Of a stretch of DNA of 59,885 nt, positions 9,031 through 18,128 are shown piece by piece. The notes under the pieces are model-generated. The model was not told the origin of the DNA. It did not search any database and was given only the letters and a program-made list of their open reading frames with translations. The DNA comes from Clostridiaceae bacterium DTU079. Its GTDB lineage: Bacteria > Bacillota > Clostridia > Acetivibrionales > Acetivibrionaceae. Location of the stretch: NCBI GenBank assembly GCA_001512505.1, contig LFSC01000012.1, positions 1 through 59,885 on the forward strand. Direction: 5' to 3'. Both the position numbers and the translations under genes were made by a program. Each line of letters begins with the position of its first letter. The first letter of the stretch is position 1.

Positions 9031-10020
9031 TCAACTTACACTCTGGTTTTCCTTTTTGAGTGCCGACCATTTTCCGCACCGGTCGCCCCAGCATGCGAGA
9101 ACCTCATTGTCCGATGTTATTTCTATAACCTCGCACATATTTGAGCAGTCGTTGCATTCAATACTTCTGGCCTTGAAATCTTTCTGGCAATTTTCAAATC
9201 CGTAGAAGTTAGTGGTCCTGCCGCTCCTTGACACTTCCTCCCTGGCTATAATTGCCGCTCCAAAGGCACCCATTACATCATAGTATTTCGGTATTATTAT
9301 TTTCTTGCCGATTGCTTTTTCAAAAGCCGCCACAATGCCGACATTGGCAGCAACACCGCCCTGAAATACAATAGGTTCTTCAATTTCCTTTCCCTTGGCA
9401 AGATTGTTCAAATAGTTTCTTACAAGGGCTTCACAAAGACCGTTTATAATATCTTCAATACTATGCCCGGTCTGTTGTTTGTGTATCATATCCGACTCGG
9501 CAAATACCGCACACCTTCCCGCAATTCTTACAGGCGATTTGGACCTTAGTGCATAAGAACCGAATTCTTCTATTGATATCTCAAGCCTTGCTGCCTGTCT
9601 ATCCAAAAATGAACCCGTGCCGGCAGCACAGACAGTGTTCATTGCAAAATCATACACTATACCGTTTTTTAAAATTATGATCTTGGAGTCCTGTCCACCT
9701 ATTTCCAGTATTGTTCTTACACCGGGAATCAGGTTTTGTGCCGCAATAGCATGGGTTGTGATTTCATTTTTAACAATATCGGCACCCACAATTACACCGG
9801 CAAGATTCCTCCCACTCCCTGTAGTTCCGACTCCTTTTACAATTGCATTCTTTCCGAGATGTTCGGATAAGATCTTCATGCCCTTGACCAATGCATTGAT
9901 CGGTTGACCTCCGGTTCTTAAATAAAGCTTATCCACCACCTCATCATTTTCATTGATAGCCACCAGATTAGTACTCACCGAACCCACATCAATTCCCAGA
10001 TAAAGCGAAGTTTTGCTCAA
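9031..10020 (-). CDS. Acyl-CoA dehydratase activase (BadF/BadG/BcrA/BcrD, HgdC-like ATPase)
   Basis: 329 residues of the ASKHA ATPase fold: GIDVGSVSTNLV and GVGTTGSGR phosphate loops, EIGGQDSKII and FQGGVAANVG. The cluster cysteines are in the expected places (NTVCAAGTGSF and IAGRCAVFAESDMIH), which in HgdC homodimers hold one [4Fe-4S] cluster. A C-terminal Cys-rich tail (ECNDCSNMCEV, ACWGDRCGKW) may bind another metal centre. The family couples ATP hydrolysis to low-potential electron transfer. It starts with TTG, 32 bases inside the upstream gene and after AAGGGAGA, so it is translationally coupled. No dehydratase subunits lie nearby. Confidence 0.85.
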   Translation of the reverse strand: MSKTSLYLGIDVGSVSTNLVAINENDEVVDKLYLRTGGQPINALVKGMKILSEHLGKNAIVKGVGTTGSGRNLAGVIVGADIVKNEITTHAIAAQNLIPGVRTILEIGGQDSKIIILKNGIVYDFAMNTVCAAGTGSFLDRQAARLEISIEEFGSYALRSKSPVRIAGRCAVFAESDMIHKQQTGHSIEDIINGLCEALVRNYLNNLAKGKEIEEPIVFQGGVAANVGIVAAFEKAIGKKIIIPKYYDVMGAFGAAIIAREEVSRSGRTTNFYGFENCQKDFKARSIECNDCSNMCEVIEITSDNEVLACWGDRCGKWSALKKENQSVS

Positions 10021-11104
10021 TTTCTGCTCTCTCCCTTCTCCTCTTCAGTAAATCTACAAAGGCCTCTATTCTGGTCAAATAACCTGCCTCCCCCGTCATT
10101 TCATCAATTATCAATGTAAGGATGGGTATGTTATAATCTCTTTCTATAGCAGGAAGTATACTTTCTGCAACTATTTCCGGCATACAAGTCAGGGGATAAA
10201 TCTGTACCACACCGTCATACCCGCCTTTTGCATAAAGCACAGTATTACCTACGGTCTCCTGGGCATGTCCCCCAATCATAGTTCCAAGATAAGGCTTTGC
10301 AGCTTCTTTATACCTTATGTCCTTTTTAAAGGGAACAATTGCCTTTAGCATATGCTCAATTATCCAACCGCTGACGGTATTGGTCCTGTCCACTTCAATT
10401 CCCATATTCCCCAAAATTGACTCAATATAAAAATTAGAGAAAGGATCTATTGTTGTATAGATTTCTCCTACAATTCCCACCCTTAAAGGCTTATAATCCT
10501 TATCGATTTCCAACCTCAACAACCGGCTTTTCGTTACCTCCACAAGCTTAAGAATTTGCGATGAGCCTTTTACATCCCTTACTTTCTTCTGAAATTCATT
10601 GTAAATTTTATCGGTACTCCCCTTTCTAATCTCCCGGGGCCGAATCTTATAGGTCAGCCTTTCCAGTTCATCCACCCTTTTTGCTACGATCGTGGTATTC
10701 TTTATAATCTTTAAAATTTTGAAAGCATTTAAACTGCCTGCAACTTTTCTGATTCTTTTTAAAAGCTCCGTAAACCCATCTTGGGGAACCTCCAAGGTAA
10801 TAACATCCATATTGAATCCGTTGTCATTGAGAATTTCCCTGCTCATCTCACAGTAATACCCAAATCTGCACGGACCTCTTCCTCCCGTTGTCAAAATAGT
10901 GTCCGCCCCTTTTTCATAGGCTTGAATATAATTGCCAAGATTAATCTTTAAAGGCAAGCACGCCATTTCAGGGGCAATCTTGGTACCGATTTCCAGTGCC
11001 CGCTTATTGTTATAGGGAGGAATGATATAATCCACACCGGCATCATCTAGGAGTGCTTTGGCTACAATGTATGTATTACCCATATGCGGAAACGTTACCT
11101 TCAT
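9989..11104 (-). CDS. HgdB-like/activase-associated protein (C-terminal module of large BadF-type activators)
   Basis: 371 residues. The sequence matches the 2-hydroxyacyl-CoA dehydratase-like module found near the C-terminus of the very large (~1400 residue) BadF-type activator proteins, here as a free protein. Conserved cysteines that could hold an Fe-S cluster are visible (EMACLPLK, GGRGPCRFGYYCE, YPLTCMPE). The ATG at 11104 is preferred over 11110 because GGAGGT then has correct spacing. It overlaps both neighbours by about 30 bases, so the three genes are one coupled unit and probably one complex. Real substrate unknown. Confidence 0.72.
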   Translation of the reverse strand: MKVTFPHMGNTYIVAKALLDDAGVDYIIPPYNNKRALEIGTKIAPEMACLPLKINLGNYIQAYEKGADTILTTGGRGPCRFGYYCEMSREILNDNGFNMDVITLEVPQDGFTELLKRIRKVAGSLNAFKILKIIKNTTIVAKRVDELERLTYKIRPREIRKGSTDKIYNEFQKKVRDVKGSSQILKLVEVTKSRLLRLEIDKDYKPLRVGIVGEIYTTIDPFSNFYIESILGNMGIEVDRTNTVSGWIIEHMLKAIVPFKKDIRYKEAAKPYLGTMIGGHAQETVGNTVLYAKGGYDGVVQIYPLTCMPEIVAESILPAIERDYNIPILTLIIDEMTGEAGYLTRIEAFVDLLKRRRERAEIEQNFALSGN

Positions 11105-12071
11105 TTCCATACCTCCATCTGATCATATCGATAAATGCCTCAAGCCTGGTATCCATTCCGGCTTCCCCTGAGTGCTCATCCAAGTTAAGAACAATAAAAG
11201 GAATATCTTTATTCCTTCTTATTTTTCTTTCGATAAGGTCGCTTATAAAAGCGTCAATACCGCATCCGAAGGCCATAAGATATATGATCCCGTCAATATC
11301 GTCCCTTTCAAGAAAATGCAAGGAACTGCCGACGGCTTTTCTTCCGAAGTTCCAGAATAATCTTTTGGGAAGCACCTTAACATGTTTTTTTATGGTTTCA
11401 CCATCCACCATATCGACAGTAATTATTGTGGCACCCATATCAATAAGCTTGTCCAGCAAATTCATATTGGCATACCTGTCATAAAGGTTGTATCCATGGC
11501 CGATCACCGCAATATTAAGATTGGGTACATCGTATTTTTTCACTTTCCTCAGCTTTTTGTCCAATATATCACAGGGAAGAACACCTTTTTTCACCTTCTC
11601 CCGAAACTCTCTATAGCTTTCCAATGCTTTTTTGTAAGCCCTTTTAATCTTATTTCTGTCCTTTGTAAAAAAGCCGCCAACTTCATATGCAGCCTTAAGT
11701 GCATTCTTTCCGGACTTTCTAAGGTTTACCTCCGTATCGATTACCGGAGGCAAATCCTTTAAGGTATGCCTTACCATATCGGGCAATCCGCCGAACTTCG
11801 GGCAAACATACTCTTTTTTCGATACACTGGTAAACCTGGGGATAAACAAGTAATCAACCTTATCCTTTATGCTCATTACATGTCCGTGAAATATCTTTAT
11901 AGGAAGACAGGCTTCGTCAATACACGTTTTCGATCCATCGTCCATTATGGATTTTGTTGTGTGGTCCGATAACACAATTTCCACTCCCAGTTCTTCAAAA
12001 AAAGTTTTCCAAATAGGATAATACTGATAATAGAACAAAGCCCTGGGTATTCCTACTTTTGTAGTATTCAT
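11076..12071 (-). CDS. DUF2229 acyl-CoA dehydratase activase-related protein
   Basis: 331 residues beginning with the typical DUF2229 signature (VGIPRALFYYQYYPIW...LGVEIVLS) and the Cys-bearing stretch TCIDEACLPIKIFHGHV. Further cysteines lie at KKEYVCPKFGG and FGCGIDAF. DUF2229 normally occurs as a domain inside large activator proteins; here it is the first gene of a three-gene unit. A GAGGTG ribosome site precedes the ATG. In this family the cysteines are thought to ligate [4Fe-4S] clusters that accept electrons from the BadF-type ATPase; function beyond that is inference. Confidence 0.72.
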   Translation of the reverse strand: MNTTKVGIPRALFYYQYYPIWKTFFEELGVEIVLSDHTTKSIMDDGSKTCIDEACLPIKIFHGHVMSIKDKVDYLFIPRFTSVSKKEYVCPKFGGLPDMVRHTLKDLPPVIDTEVNLRKSGKNALKAAYEVGGFFTKDRNKIKRAYKKALESYREFREKVKKGVLPCDILDKKLRKVKKYDVPNLNIAVIGHGYNLYDRYANMNLLDKLIDMGATIITVDMVDGETIKKHVKVLPKRLFWNFGRKAVGSSLHFLERDDIDGIIYLMAFGCGIDAFISDLIERKIRRNKDIPFIVLNLDEHSGEAGMDTRLEAFIDMIRWRYGNEGNVSAYG

Positions 12072-12120
12072 TTAAAACACCTCAAAAGTTATTATGTACC
12101 TATGGACTTTTGTTTATTCA

Positions 12121-12154
12121 AAAAGAAAAACCCCGGAAATTTCTCTCCAGGGTT
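12121..12154 (-). terminator. Rho-independent terminator after the foldase gene
   Basis: On the minus strand aaccctgg and ccggggtt form an 8-bp stem (12147-12154 with 12129-12136, one G-T pair) followed by ttttctttttg. It lies just past the foldase stop codon and before the promoter of the DUF2229 gene. Confidence 0.8.
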
Positions 12155-12171
12155 ACAAACTCACTTTATAT

Positions 12172-13542
12172 TTACTGATTCTGCTTTTGCTCTATCCTCT
12201 GTGCCTCTTCTTCAAATCCGTAATTCTTATAGAATTCTTTTATCATACTAAGAAAATAAGTATTTCCTTCAGCGCTTTTCTCCGCTTTCTCCAAGAGCTT
12301 CAATGCACCCTCTTCATCACCGGTCTTTAGCATTGCCTCAGCCTGATATACTTGATACAAGAGGTTATCAGGGTTCTTCTTCGAGCATACCTTGCTTGTT
12401 TCTAAAAGCTTTTCCCAATTCTCAGCAATTCTGTACATTTCTGTAGCCTTATCCATATAGTAGATATCTTTCTTTTGTTTATAAAGCTCCTCATAGCAAT
12501 TACCCGATTCATCGTATTTTCCCTCTCTAAAAAGCCTAAATGCTTTCATAGACAAATCCGTTATTTCAATATCGTAGCCTTTCTTTAACTCTTCAAGCCA
12601 CTCTTTATACTTTTCGGATTCAACAAACTTGTCCACCGTAATAATTTGCTCATATTCGCTCCGGGTACGATAGTAATTTACTACCTTGTCCACATAAACA
12701 ATCTCATAGCCATTATAAACCTCTATAGGCTCAAGTAATTCTCCCGGTTCTGCGGTAAATACCGCATTGTCATAAGCCTCCTCATGGAAGCCTGATATAA
12801 GTCCTTTTATTATCCCGCCGTTATCCTTTGTTTCTTCATCTTCGGAATATTGCTTTGCAAGGGCCTCAAAATCCTCGCCGTTACTAAGCTTTTCATAAAT
12901 CTCCAAGGCTAAGGCTTTAGCCTCCTCCTTATCCCTGTCTTGGGTTGAAATAAATATATGCCTTATGTCCAAACTTTTATTTTGCATCATATGCTTCGCA
13001 TATCCTTCATCTATTTCCGCTTCGGTCAATGGATCTCCCTTTTCTTTAGCTACAGCATATATGCATTTATGCTTTATAATATATTCCTCAATATCCTTTT
13101 TCATTTCCTCTTCGGTGGTATAGCCCCGGGAACTCATATACACACTCAAACCTCCGGAATCCTTATATCTGGGCTCAATGAACCTTTTTATGTAGTCCTC
13201 GACTTCACTTTCGGTTGCTGTTTTCCCCGACTTATTGAAAATATAGTCTTCAAGAACCAGCCTCTCAATTATTTGATCCAGAAGCATATCTGTACGTTCT
13301 TCTTCGCTCATTCGTTGCACTGCCGCATTCCTTTTCCACTTTTCAAAGAACTTGTTTCTTTCTTCAATCATAATATCGGTGCTAACATAGGAACCATTGA
13401 ATTTAAGTGCCTCAAATCCAAAAGGTTTAGACTCTTCCGGCGCACCACCTTTTTTTGACAGGTAAAAAAACGTACATACCGAAGCAAGTACAACAACGGC
13501 TGCAAAAACAGAGATCATTAAAATTTTATTTTTTCCTTTCAT
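12172..13542 (-). CDS. PrsA/SurA-like peptidyl-prolyl isomerase (parvulin) with C-terminal helical repeats
   Basis: 456 residues. One N-terminal membrane anchor (about 7-28) without a lipobox cysteine, a SurA-N-like helical region, then a rotamase (parvulin) domain at about 185-290 (IRHIFISTQDRD, AKQYSEDEETKDNGG, FHEEAYDNAVFTAEPGEL). The last ~120 residues look like TPR repeats (YDESGNCYEELYKQKK, LYQVYQAEAMLKTGDEEGALKLLEKAE). Proteins of this type help fold exported proteins outside the membrane. The TPR extension is longer than in Bacillus PrsA and may bind partners. Single gene with its own terminator. Confidence 0.82.
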   Translation of the reverse strand: MKGKNKILMISVFAAVVVLASVCTFFYLSKKGGAPEESKPFGFEALKFNGSYVSTDIMIEERNKFFEKWKRNAAVQRMSEEERTDMLLDQIIERLVLEDYIFNKSGKTATESEVEDYIKRFIEPRYKDSGGLSVYMSSRGYTTEEEMKKDIEEYIIKHKCIYAVAKEKGDPLTEAEIDEGYAKHMMQNKSLDIRHIFISTQDRDKEEAKALALEIYEKLSNGEDFEALAKQYSEDEETKDNGGIIKGLISGFHEEAYDNAVFTAEPGELLEPIEVYNGYEIVYVDKVVNYYRTRSEYEQIITVDKFVESEKYKEWLEELKKGYDIEITDLSMKAFRLFREGKYDESGNCYEELYKQKKDIYYMDKATEMYRIAENWEKLLETSKVCSKKNPDNLLYQVYQAEAMLKTGDEEGALKLLEKAEKSAEGNTYFLSMIKEFYKNYGFEEEAQRIEQKQNQ

Positions 13543-13787
13543 AATATAAAAAACCCCCTAACAGTATTACCTTTAACTAAAAAGTTAAATCAAACTATAG
13601 AAGAAAGGGCATAACTTTGTTAAAATACAGTTAACAACGCAAAAGCTCTATATAAGTATTTTAACTGAAACCCTACTAGAATACAATATCAAGGCAACTT
13701 AATATTTTAAATCACCTTATGCTCACAATTTACTTCAAAACCAGCAAAATAATCATATAATAAAAGCATGGTGGGAGGAATGACAAA

Positions 13788-14789
13788 ATGAAGGTATTGT
13801 TCATAGGCGGAACGGGTATTATTAGCGAAGCAGCCTCCAAACAAGCTGTCAGGCAAGGTATTGATCTATATCTTTTAAACAGGGGACTTAATCCGCAATT
13901 TATACCCGAAGGTGCAAAGCTTATTAAAGCGGATATCAGAGACAAAGAATCTGTCAATAAAGCTCTAAAGGGTCATACCTTTGATGTGGTCGTCGATTGG
14001 ATAGCTTTCGTCCCCGAACATGTCAAAACCGACATTGAACTTTTTAGAGAGAGGACCGCACATTATATATTTATAAGCTCGGCATCGGTATACCAAAAAC
14101 CTGTATCCCATTATATCGTTACAGAATCCACACCTCTGGCAAATCCCTATTGGCAATACTCCCGGGACAAAATTGCATGTGAAGAGCTTCTTATGAATGA
14201 GTATAGAAACACCGGCTTTCCGGTAACCATTGTTCGCCCGTCTTTTACATACGGACTTAAAATGATTCCTGCCGCACTGAACAGTTGGAATAATCCCTGG
14301 TCTATTGTAGATCGTATGCGCAAGGGTAAAAAAATCATAGTTCACGGCGACGGAACATCGCTTTGGACAATGACACACAATACGGACTTTGCGAAAGGTT
14401 TTATAGGTCTTATGCATAACAGCCAATCAATAGGTCACGCTTTTCACATCACATCCGATGAAGTTTTAAACTGGAATCAAATATACAAAGCAATTGGAAA
14501 TGCAGCCGGAGTTGAACCTGAAATTATACATATTCCGTCAGACTTTATTGCCCGTTTTTCCCCTGATGTAACGGGAAGCCTTCTGGGAGACAAAGCAGCA
14601 AGCATGGTATTTGACAATACAAAAATCAAGCGATTTGTACCCGGCTTTAATGCTACAGTATCCTTTTCTGAAGGTATTAAAGAAACCATCAAATGGTTTG
14701 AAAACAATCCTCAAATATGTACCGTCGACGAGGAGTGGGACCGTCTTATGGATACAATAATAAGTAAATATGAAAGAGCCCTTGAATAA
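13788..14789 (+). CDS. NAD(P)-dependent epimerase/dehydratase (extended SDR)
   Basis: 333 residues with an N-terminal Rossmann motif (FIGGTGIISEAA), the VVDWIAFVPEHV and ISSASVY segments, and a YWQYSRDKIACE stretch supplying the Tyr-x-x-x-Lys pair of extended short-chain dehydrogenases. GGTGxIS in place of GGxGxxG is typical of a subgroup related to plastid CSP41-like proteins. The substrate is probably a nucleotide sugar but cannot be assigned. GGAGGAATGACAAA precedes the ATG. Single gene; an inverted-repeat element follows at 14808. Confidence 0.8.
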   Translation: MKVLFIGGTGIISEAASKQAVRQGIDLYLLNRGLNPQFIPEGAKLIKADIRDKESVNKALKGHTFDVVVDWIAFVPEHVKTDIELFRERTAHYIFISSASVYQKPVSHYIVTESTPLANPYWQYSRDKIACEELLMNEYRNTGFPVTIVRPSFTYGLKMIPAALNSWNNPWSIVDRMRKGKKIIVHGDGTSLWTMTHNTDFAKGFIGLMHNSQSIGHAFHITSDEVLNWNQIYKAIGNAAGVEPEIIHIPSDFIARFSPDVTGSLLGDKAASMVFDNTKIKRFVPGFNATVSFSEGIKETIKWFENNPQICTVDEEWDRLMDTIISKYERALE

Positions 14790-14807
14790 ACAAAGAAACT
14801 ATCGTTT

Positions 14808-14899
14808 AGAGACTGTAAATTCGAATATTAAAAGTATACTGCGTTTTTACACATAACAGCCGATTAACTAAATAAAATAATGTCGAATTTACATTCTCT
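14808..14899. repeat. Diverged inverted-repeat element (copy 3?)
   Basis: agagactgtaaattcga (14808-14824) is the reverse complement of 14883-14899 at 16 of 17 positions. Total length is 92 bp, close to copies 1 and 2 (88 and 87), and its outer sequence agagactgtaaat matches their agagcctgtaaat at 12 of 13 bases. The interior is unrelated. It lies between convergent genes, so it could also serve as a terminator-like structure. Confidence 0.5.
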
Positions 14900-14941
14900 T
14901 CGGGCTCTTACTCAGTAAATTGAATATTTAAATTAACTTCT

Positions 14942-15487
14942 CTACCATAAAATTTTAAATCCCTTATAGTATTTAAAAAGGGCCTTACCTAAAATTTTAT
15001 CTTTTGATACATATTTATTGATCCACATTCTCGAATCTTTAGAGTAATTTCTGTTGTCACCCAACATAAAATAGCTGCCTTCCGGAACCTTATACGGTCC
15101 GTAATCCCCTACCGGCTTTTCCTTAAGGTAAGGCTCCTCAAGGATTTCCCCGTCAATATATACTACGCCATCCTTAATCTCCACAGTCTCCCCCGGAAGT
15201 CCTATAACTCTTTTCACATAAAGCACTTCTTCGTCATCCGGGAATTTAAACACTACAATATCTCCCCTTTCAGGGTCTCCGATAAGATAATGTATTCTGC
15301 TTGCAATCAGCCTGTCTTTAGGCATAATTGTATTCTCCATCGATCCGGTGGGAACATAGGCACTAACAATAACATATCTGGTTAAAAACAATGCAACCAA
15401 CACTGCACCCAATATATAAAGTGCCCAGCTTATGATCTCTTTTACTATTTCCTGCTTTTTGTTTCCGGTAGATTCCAATTTGTCCAT
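14942..15487 (-). CDS. lepB: Signal peptidase I
   Basis: 181 residues, the usual length for Gram-positive type I signal peptidases. One N-terminal membrane anchor (about 19-41) leads to the catalytic Ser49 (VPTGSMENTI) and Lys92 (YVKRVIGLPGE), with the GDNRNYSKDSR box near the C-terminus. It removes signal peptides from secreted proteins on the outer face of the membrane. The ATG follows AAGGA about ten bases upstream. Single gene. Confidence 0.95.
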   Translation of the reverse strand: MDKLESTGNKKQEIVKEIISWALYILGAVLVALFLTRYVIVSAYVPTGSMENTIMPKDRLIASRIHYLIGDPERGDIVVFKFPDDEEVLYVKRVIGLPGETVEIKDGVVYIDGEILEEPYLKEKPVGDYGPYKVPEGSYFMLGDNRNYSKDSRMWINKYVSKDKILGKALFKYYKGFKILW

Positions 15488-15603
15488 ATCAATCTATCCT
15501 TCTTTACATTAAATATTTAACAGCAGCCATATTACTTCAAGTAAACTGAATCAAATACACTTTTATGAAAAACAGTAAAGGCAGTAATTCGTGAAATCCC
15601 TCT

Positions 15604-15636
15604 AATAAAAAGTGAAGGCCAGTTACTGACCTCCAC
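15604..15636 (-). terminator. Rho-independent terminator after fba
   Basis: On the minus strand gtggaggtcagt (15636-15625) pairs with actggccttcac (15623-15612), including two G-T pairs, followed by ttttta. It is 20 bases past the aldolase stop. Confidence 0.8.
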
Positions 15637-15655
15637 ATATTTATTATATTAAATC

Positions 15656-16585
15656 TTAAGCTTTTCCGTCACAACCCAAAACATTAACAATCTTATGCTT
15701 AACCAATTCCTTAATAGCTGTTCTTGCAGGTCCTAAATACTGTCTCGGGTCAAAGTGTGAAGGATTCTCTGCAAAGTATTTTCTAATTGTTCCTGTCATA
15801 GCAAGTCTTAAGTCTGAGTCTATATTTATTTTACAAACAGCCATTGAAGCAGCTTTTCTAAGCATATCTTCAGGAACTCCCTTTGCTCCGGGCATGTTTC
15901 CACCGTTATTGTTAATCATTTCAACATATTCAGGCATAACTGATGATGCGCCGTGAAGAACTATCGGGAAACCGGGAAGTCTTCTTTCAATCTCTTCCAA
16001 AATATCGAATCTCAGTTTTGGCTCACCCTTAAATTTAAATGCACCGTGACTTGTACCGATGGCAATTGCAAGGGAATCAACACCGGTTCTCTGTACAAAC
16101 TCTTCTACCTGGTCGGGATCTGTAAATGCAGCATCTTCTTCAGAAACATTAACTGCATCCTCAATTCCTGCAAGCCTTCCAAGCTCTCCCTCAACAACAA
16201 CGCCTTTGGAATGAGCGTAATCAACAACCTGCTTTGTAAGCTTTATATTTTCTTCAAAGGGATGATGTGAACCGTCAATCATAACGGATGTAAATCCACC
16301 GTCAATACATGATTTACAAAGTTCAAAAGTATCACCATGGTCGAGATGTACACAGATGGGAAGTCCGGTTTCTGCTATTGCAGCTTCTATAAGCTTCATA
16401 AGATATGTATGGTTTGCATACTTTCTCGCACCTGCCGAAACCTGGAGAATCAACGGAGCATTTACTTCTTTAGCAGCTTCTGTGATACCTTGAATTATCT
16501 CCATGTTGTTAACATTAAACGCACCTATAGCATATTTACCCTCATAGGCTTTCTTAAACATTTCAGTACTTGTTACTAATGGCAT
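15656..16585 (-). CDS. fba: Fructose-1,6-bisphosphate aldolase, class II
   Basis: 309 residues. Zinc-binding and catalytic features of class II aldolases are visible: ICVHLDHGDTFELC, SVMIDGSHHPFEENI, VVEGELGRLAGIED, AIGTSHGAFKF and VLHGASSV. It interconverts fructose-1,6-bisphosphate with DHAP and glyceraldehyde-3-phosphate. TAAGGAG lies upstream of the ATG. It is divergent from the PPi-phosphofructokinase gene, the preceding glycolytic step, with a shared 252-base promoter region that carries a Rex-like site on the aldolase side. Confidence 0.95.
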   Translation of the reverse strand: MPLVTSTEMFKKAYEGKYAIGAFNVNNMEIIQGITEAAKEVNAPLILQVSAGARKYANHTYLMKLIEAAIAETGLPICVHLDHGDTFELCKSCIDGGFTSVMIDGSHHPFEENIKLTKQVVDYAHSKGVVVEGELGRLAGIEDAVNVSEEDAAFTDPDQVEEFVQRTGVDSLAIAIGTSHGAFKFKGEPKLRFDILEEIERRLPGFPIVLHGASSVMPEYVEMINNNGGNMPGAKGVPEDMLRKAASMAVCKINIDSDLRLAMTGTIRKYFAENPSHFDPRQYLGPARTAIKELVKHKIVNVLGCDGKA

Positions 16586-16637
16586 ATTTTCAACTCCTTA
16601 TAATTAAATTAGTGTATATTAGTTATTATAACCACAC

Positions 16638-16655
16638 TTGTTAAGTTTTTATCAT
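16638..16655. promoter_or_regulatory. Candidate Rex operator upstream of fba
   Basis: TTGTTAAGTTTTTATCAT matches TTGTTAA-N4-TTAACAA at 12 of 14 fixed positions. It lies immediately upstream of a TATAAT (minus strand, about 16625-16630) and 53-70 bases before the aldolase start, so binding would block that promoter. AT-rich background makes a 12/14 match suggestive rather than decisive. Confidence 0.45.
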
Positions 16656-16837
16656 AATCATTTTATCAGATTGATGTTGAAAATCAAGTTTAAAATTAAA
16701 ATTAATAAATATTTTTAATTCATGTACAATTGCATTTAAAAAATAATTATGTTATATTTTTATTTGGTTGTGTTTAGATAAATTTGAAATTGAACACATA
16801 TACTATATTTACGTATTTTCTTTAAGGAGGTTTTAGT

Positions 16838-18085
16838 ATGAGCCGTTTAGAAGGTGCATGTATATTCGGGCAATCAGGCGGTCCGACATCTGTTATTAAT
16901 GCCAGTGCGGCTGGTGTTATTCAAGAAGCATTAAAGCAAGATTGTATTACCGCTGTTTATGGAGCCGCTCATGGAATTAAGGGTGTTCTTGAAGAAAACT
17001 TTTTTGATATGAGCAAAGAAGATCCCTATGAATTGGAATTATTGAAAACCACTCCTTCCTCTGCATTGGGTTCTGTAAGGTACAAGCTCCAAAATTTCGA
17101 AGAAGACGATACCGATTACAAGAGACTTTTGGAAGTATTCAAAAAGTATAATATCAGGTATTTCTTCTACAATGGCGGAAACGACTCAATGGATACCTGT
17201 AACAAAGTCAGCAAGTACATGCAAAAGGTTGGATATGAATGCCGTGTAATGGGTGTTCCCAAGACAATTGACAACGACCTCTGGGGAACAGACCATTGTC
17301 CTGGTTATGGTAGCGCTGCAAAATACATAGCTACATCTACCATGGAAGTTTACCATGATGCAAGGGTTTATGACACAGGAATGATAACCATTCTTGAAAT
17401 AATGGGAAGAAACGCCGGCTGGCTGACAGCAGCTTCAGCTCTTGCTGCTTATAAAGGAAACGGTCCGGACCTTATCTATCTTCCTGAATTACCCTTTGAT
17501 ATGGATAAATTCCTCGAAGACACAATGAGGATTTATAAAGAAAACGGCAAGGTTATCGTAGCTGTTTCCGAAGGTATAAAGGACAAGGACGGAAAATATA
17601 TTTCCGAATACGGTTCCGACCTGGCAAAAACAAAGGATTCTTTCGGTCATGCTCAGTTGGGCGGTCTTGCCTCTACTTTAGCAAACATCGTTAAGGAAAA
17701 AACCGGAGCAAAGGTTCGTGGCATTGAGTTCAGCCTTCTTCAGAGATGTGCCGCTCATGTAGGTTCCTTAACCGATGTTAATGAAGCTTACCTTGCAGGC
17801 CAGACAGCCGTTCAATTAGCTGTTGAAGGAAAAACCGATTACATGGTTGCCTTTGAAAGAGCAGAAGGAAAAGAATATAAATGCAATATCAAGCTTATAA
17901 ACCTGACAGATGTTGCAAACACTGAAAAGAAGATTCCAAGAGAGTGGATAAACGAAGCAGGCAACGGTCTTAATCAACAATTTATTGACTATGCATTGCC
18001 GTTGATTCAAGGTGAGTCAAGACCTCCTCTCGAAGACGGTCTTCCAAGGTTTGCTAAGCTGAAAAAGGTATTGGCTAAAAAATAA
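16838..18085 (+). CDS. pfp: Pyrophosphate-dependent 6-phosphofructokinase
   Basis: 415 residues. The glycine-rich donor loop reads GGNDSMD with Asp116 at the position that is Gly in ATP enzymes, and the catalytic motif is PKTIDND with Lys142 replacing the Gly of ATP enzymes. Both mark PPi as phosphoryl donor. The N-terminal FGQSGGPTSVINAS and EIMGRNAGWL segments are family-typical. It converts fructose-6-phosphate and PPi to fructose-1,6-bisphosphate reversibly, saving ATP, as established for A. thermocellus. TAAGGAGG precedes the ATG. It is divergent from fba and followed by a riboswitch-controlled pfl gene. Confidence 0.95.
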   Translation: MSRLEGACIFGQSGGPTSVINASAAGVIQEALKQDCITAVYGAAHGIKGVLEENFFDMSKEDPYELELLKTTPSSALGSVRYKLQNFEEDDTDYKRLLEVFKKYNIRYFFYNGGNDSMDTCNKVSKYMQKVGYECRVMGVPKTIDNDLWGTDHCPGYGSAAKYIATSTMEVYHDARVYDTGMITILEIMGRNAGWLTAASALAAYKGNGPDLIYLPELPFDMDKFLEDTMRIYKENGKVIVAVSEGIKDKDGKYISEYGSDLAKTKDSFGHAQLGGLASTLANIVKEKTGAKVRGIEFSLLQRCAAHVGSLTDVNEAYLAGQTAVQLAVEGKTDYMVAFERAEGKEYKCNIKLINLTDVANTEKKIPREWINEAGNGLNQQFIDYALPLIQGESRPPLEDGLPRFAKLKKVLAKK

Positions 18086-18128
18086 TTACTTAAATATACT
18101 TAAATAAAATAACTTAATATAAAAATGC

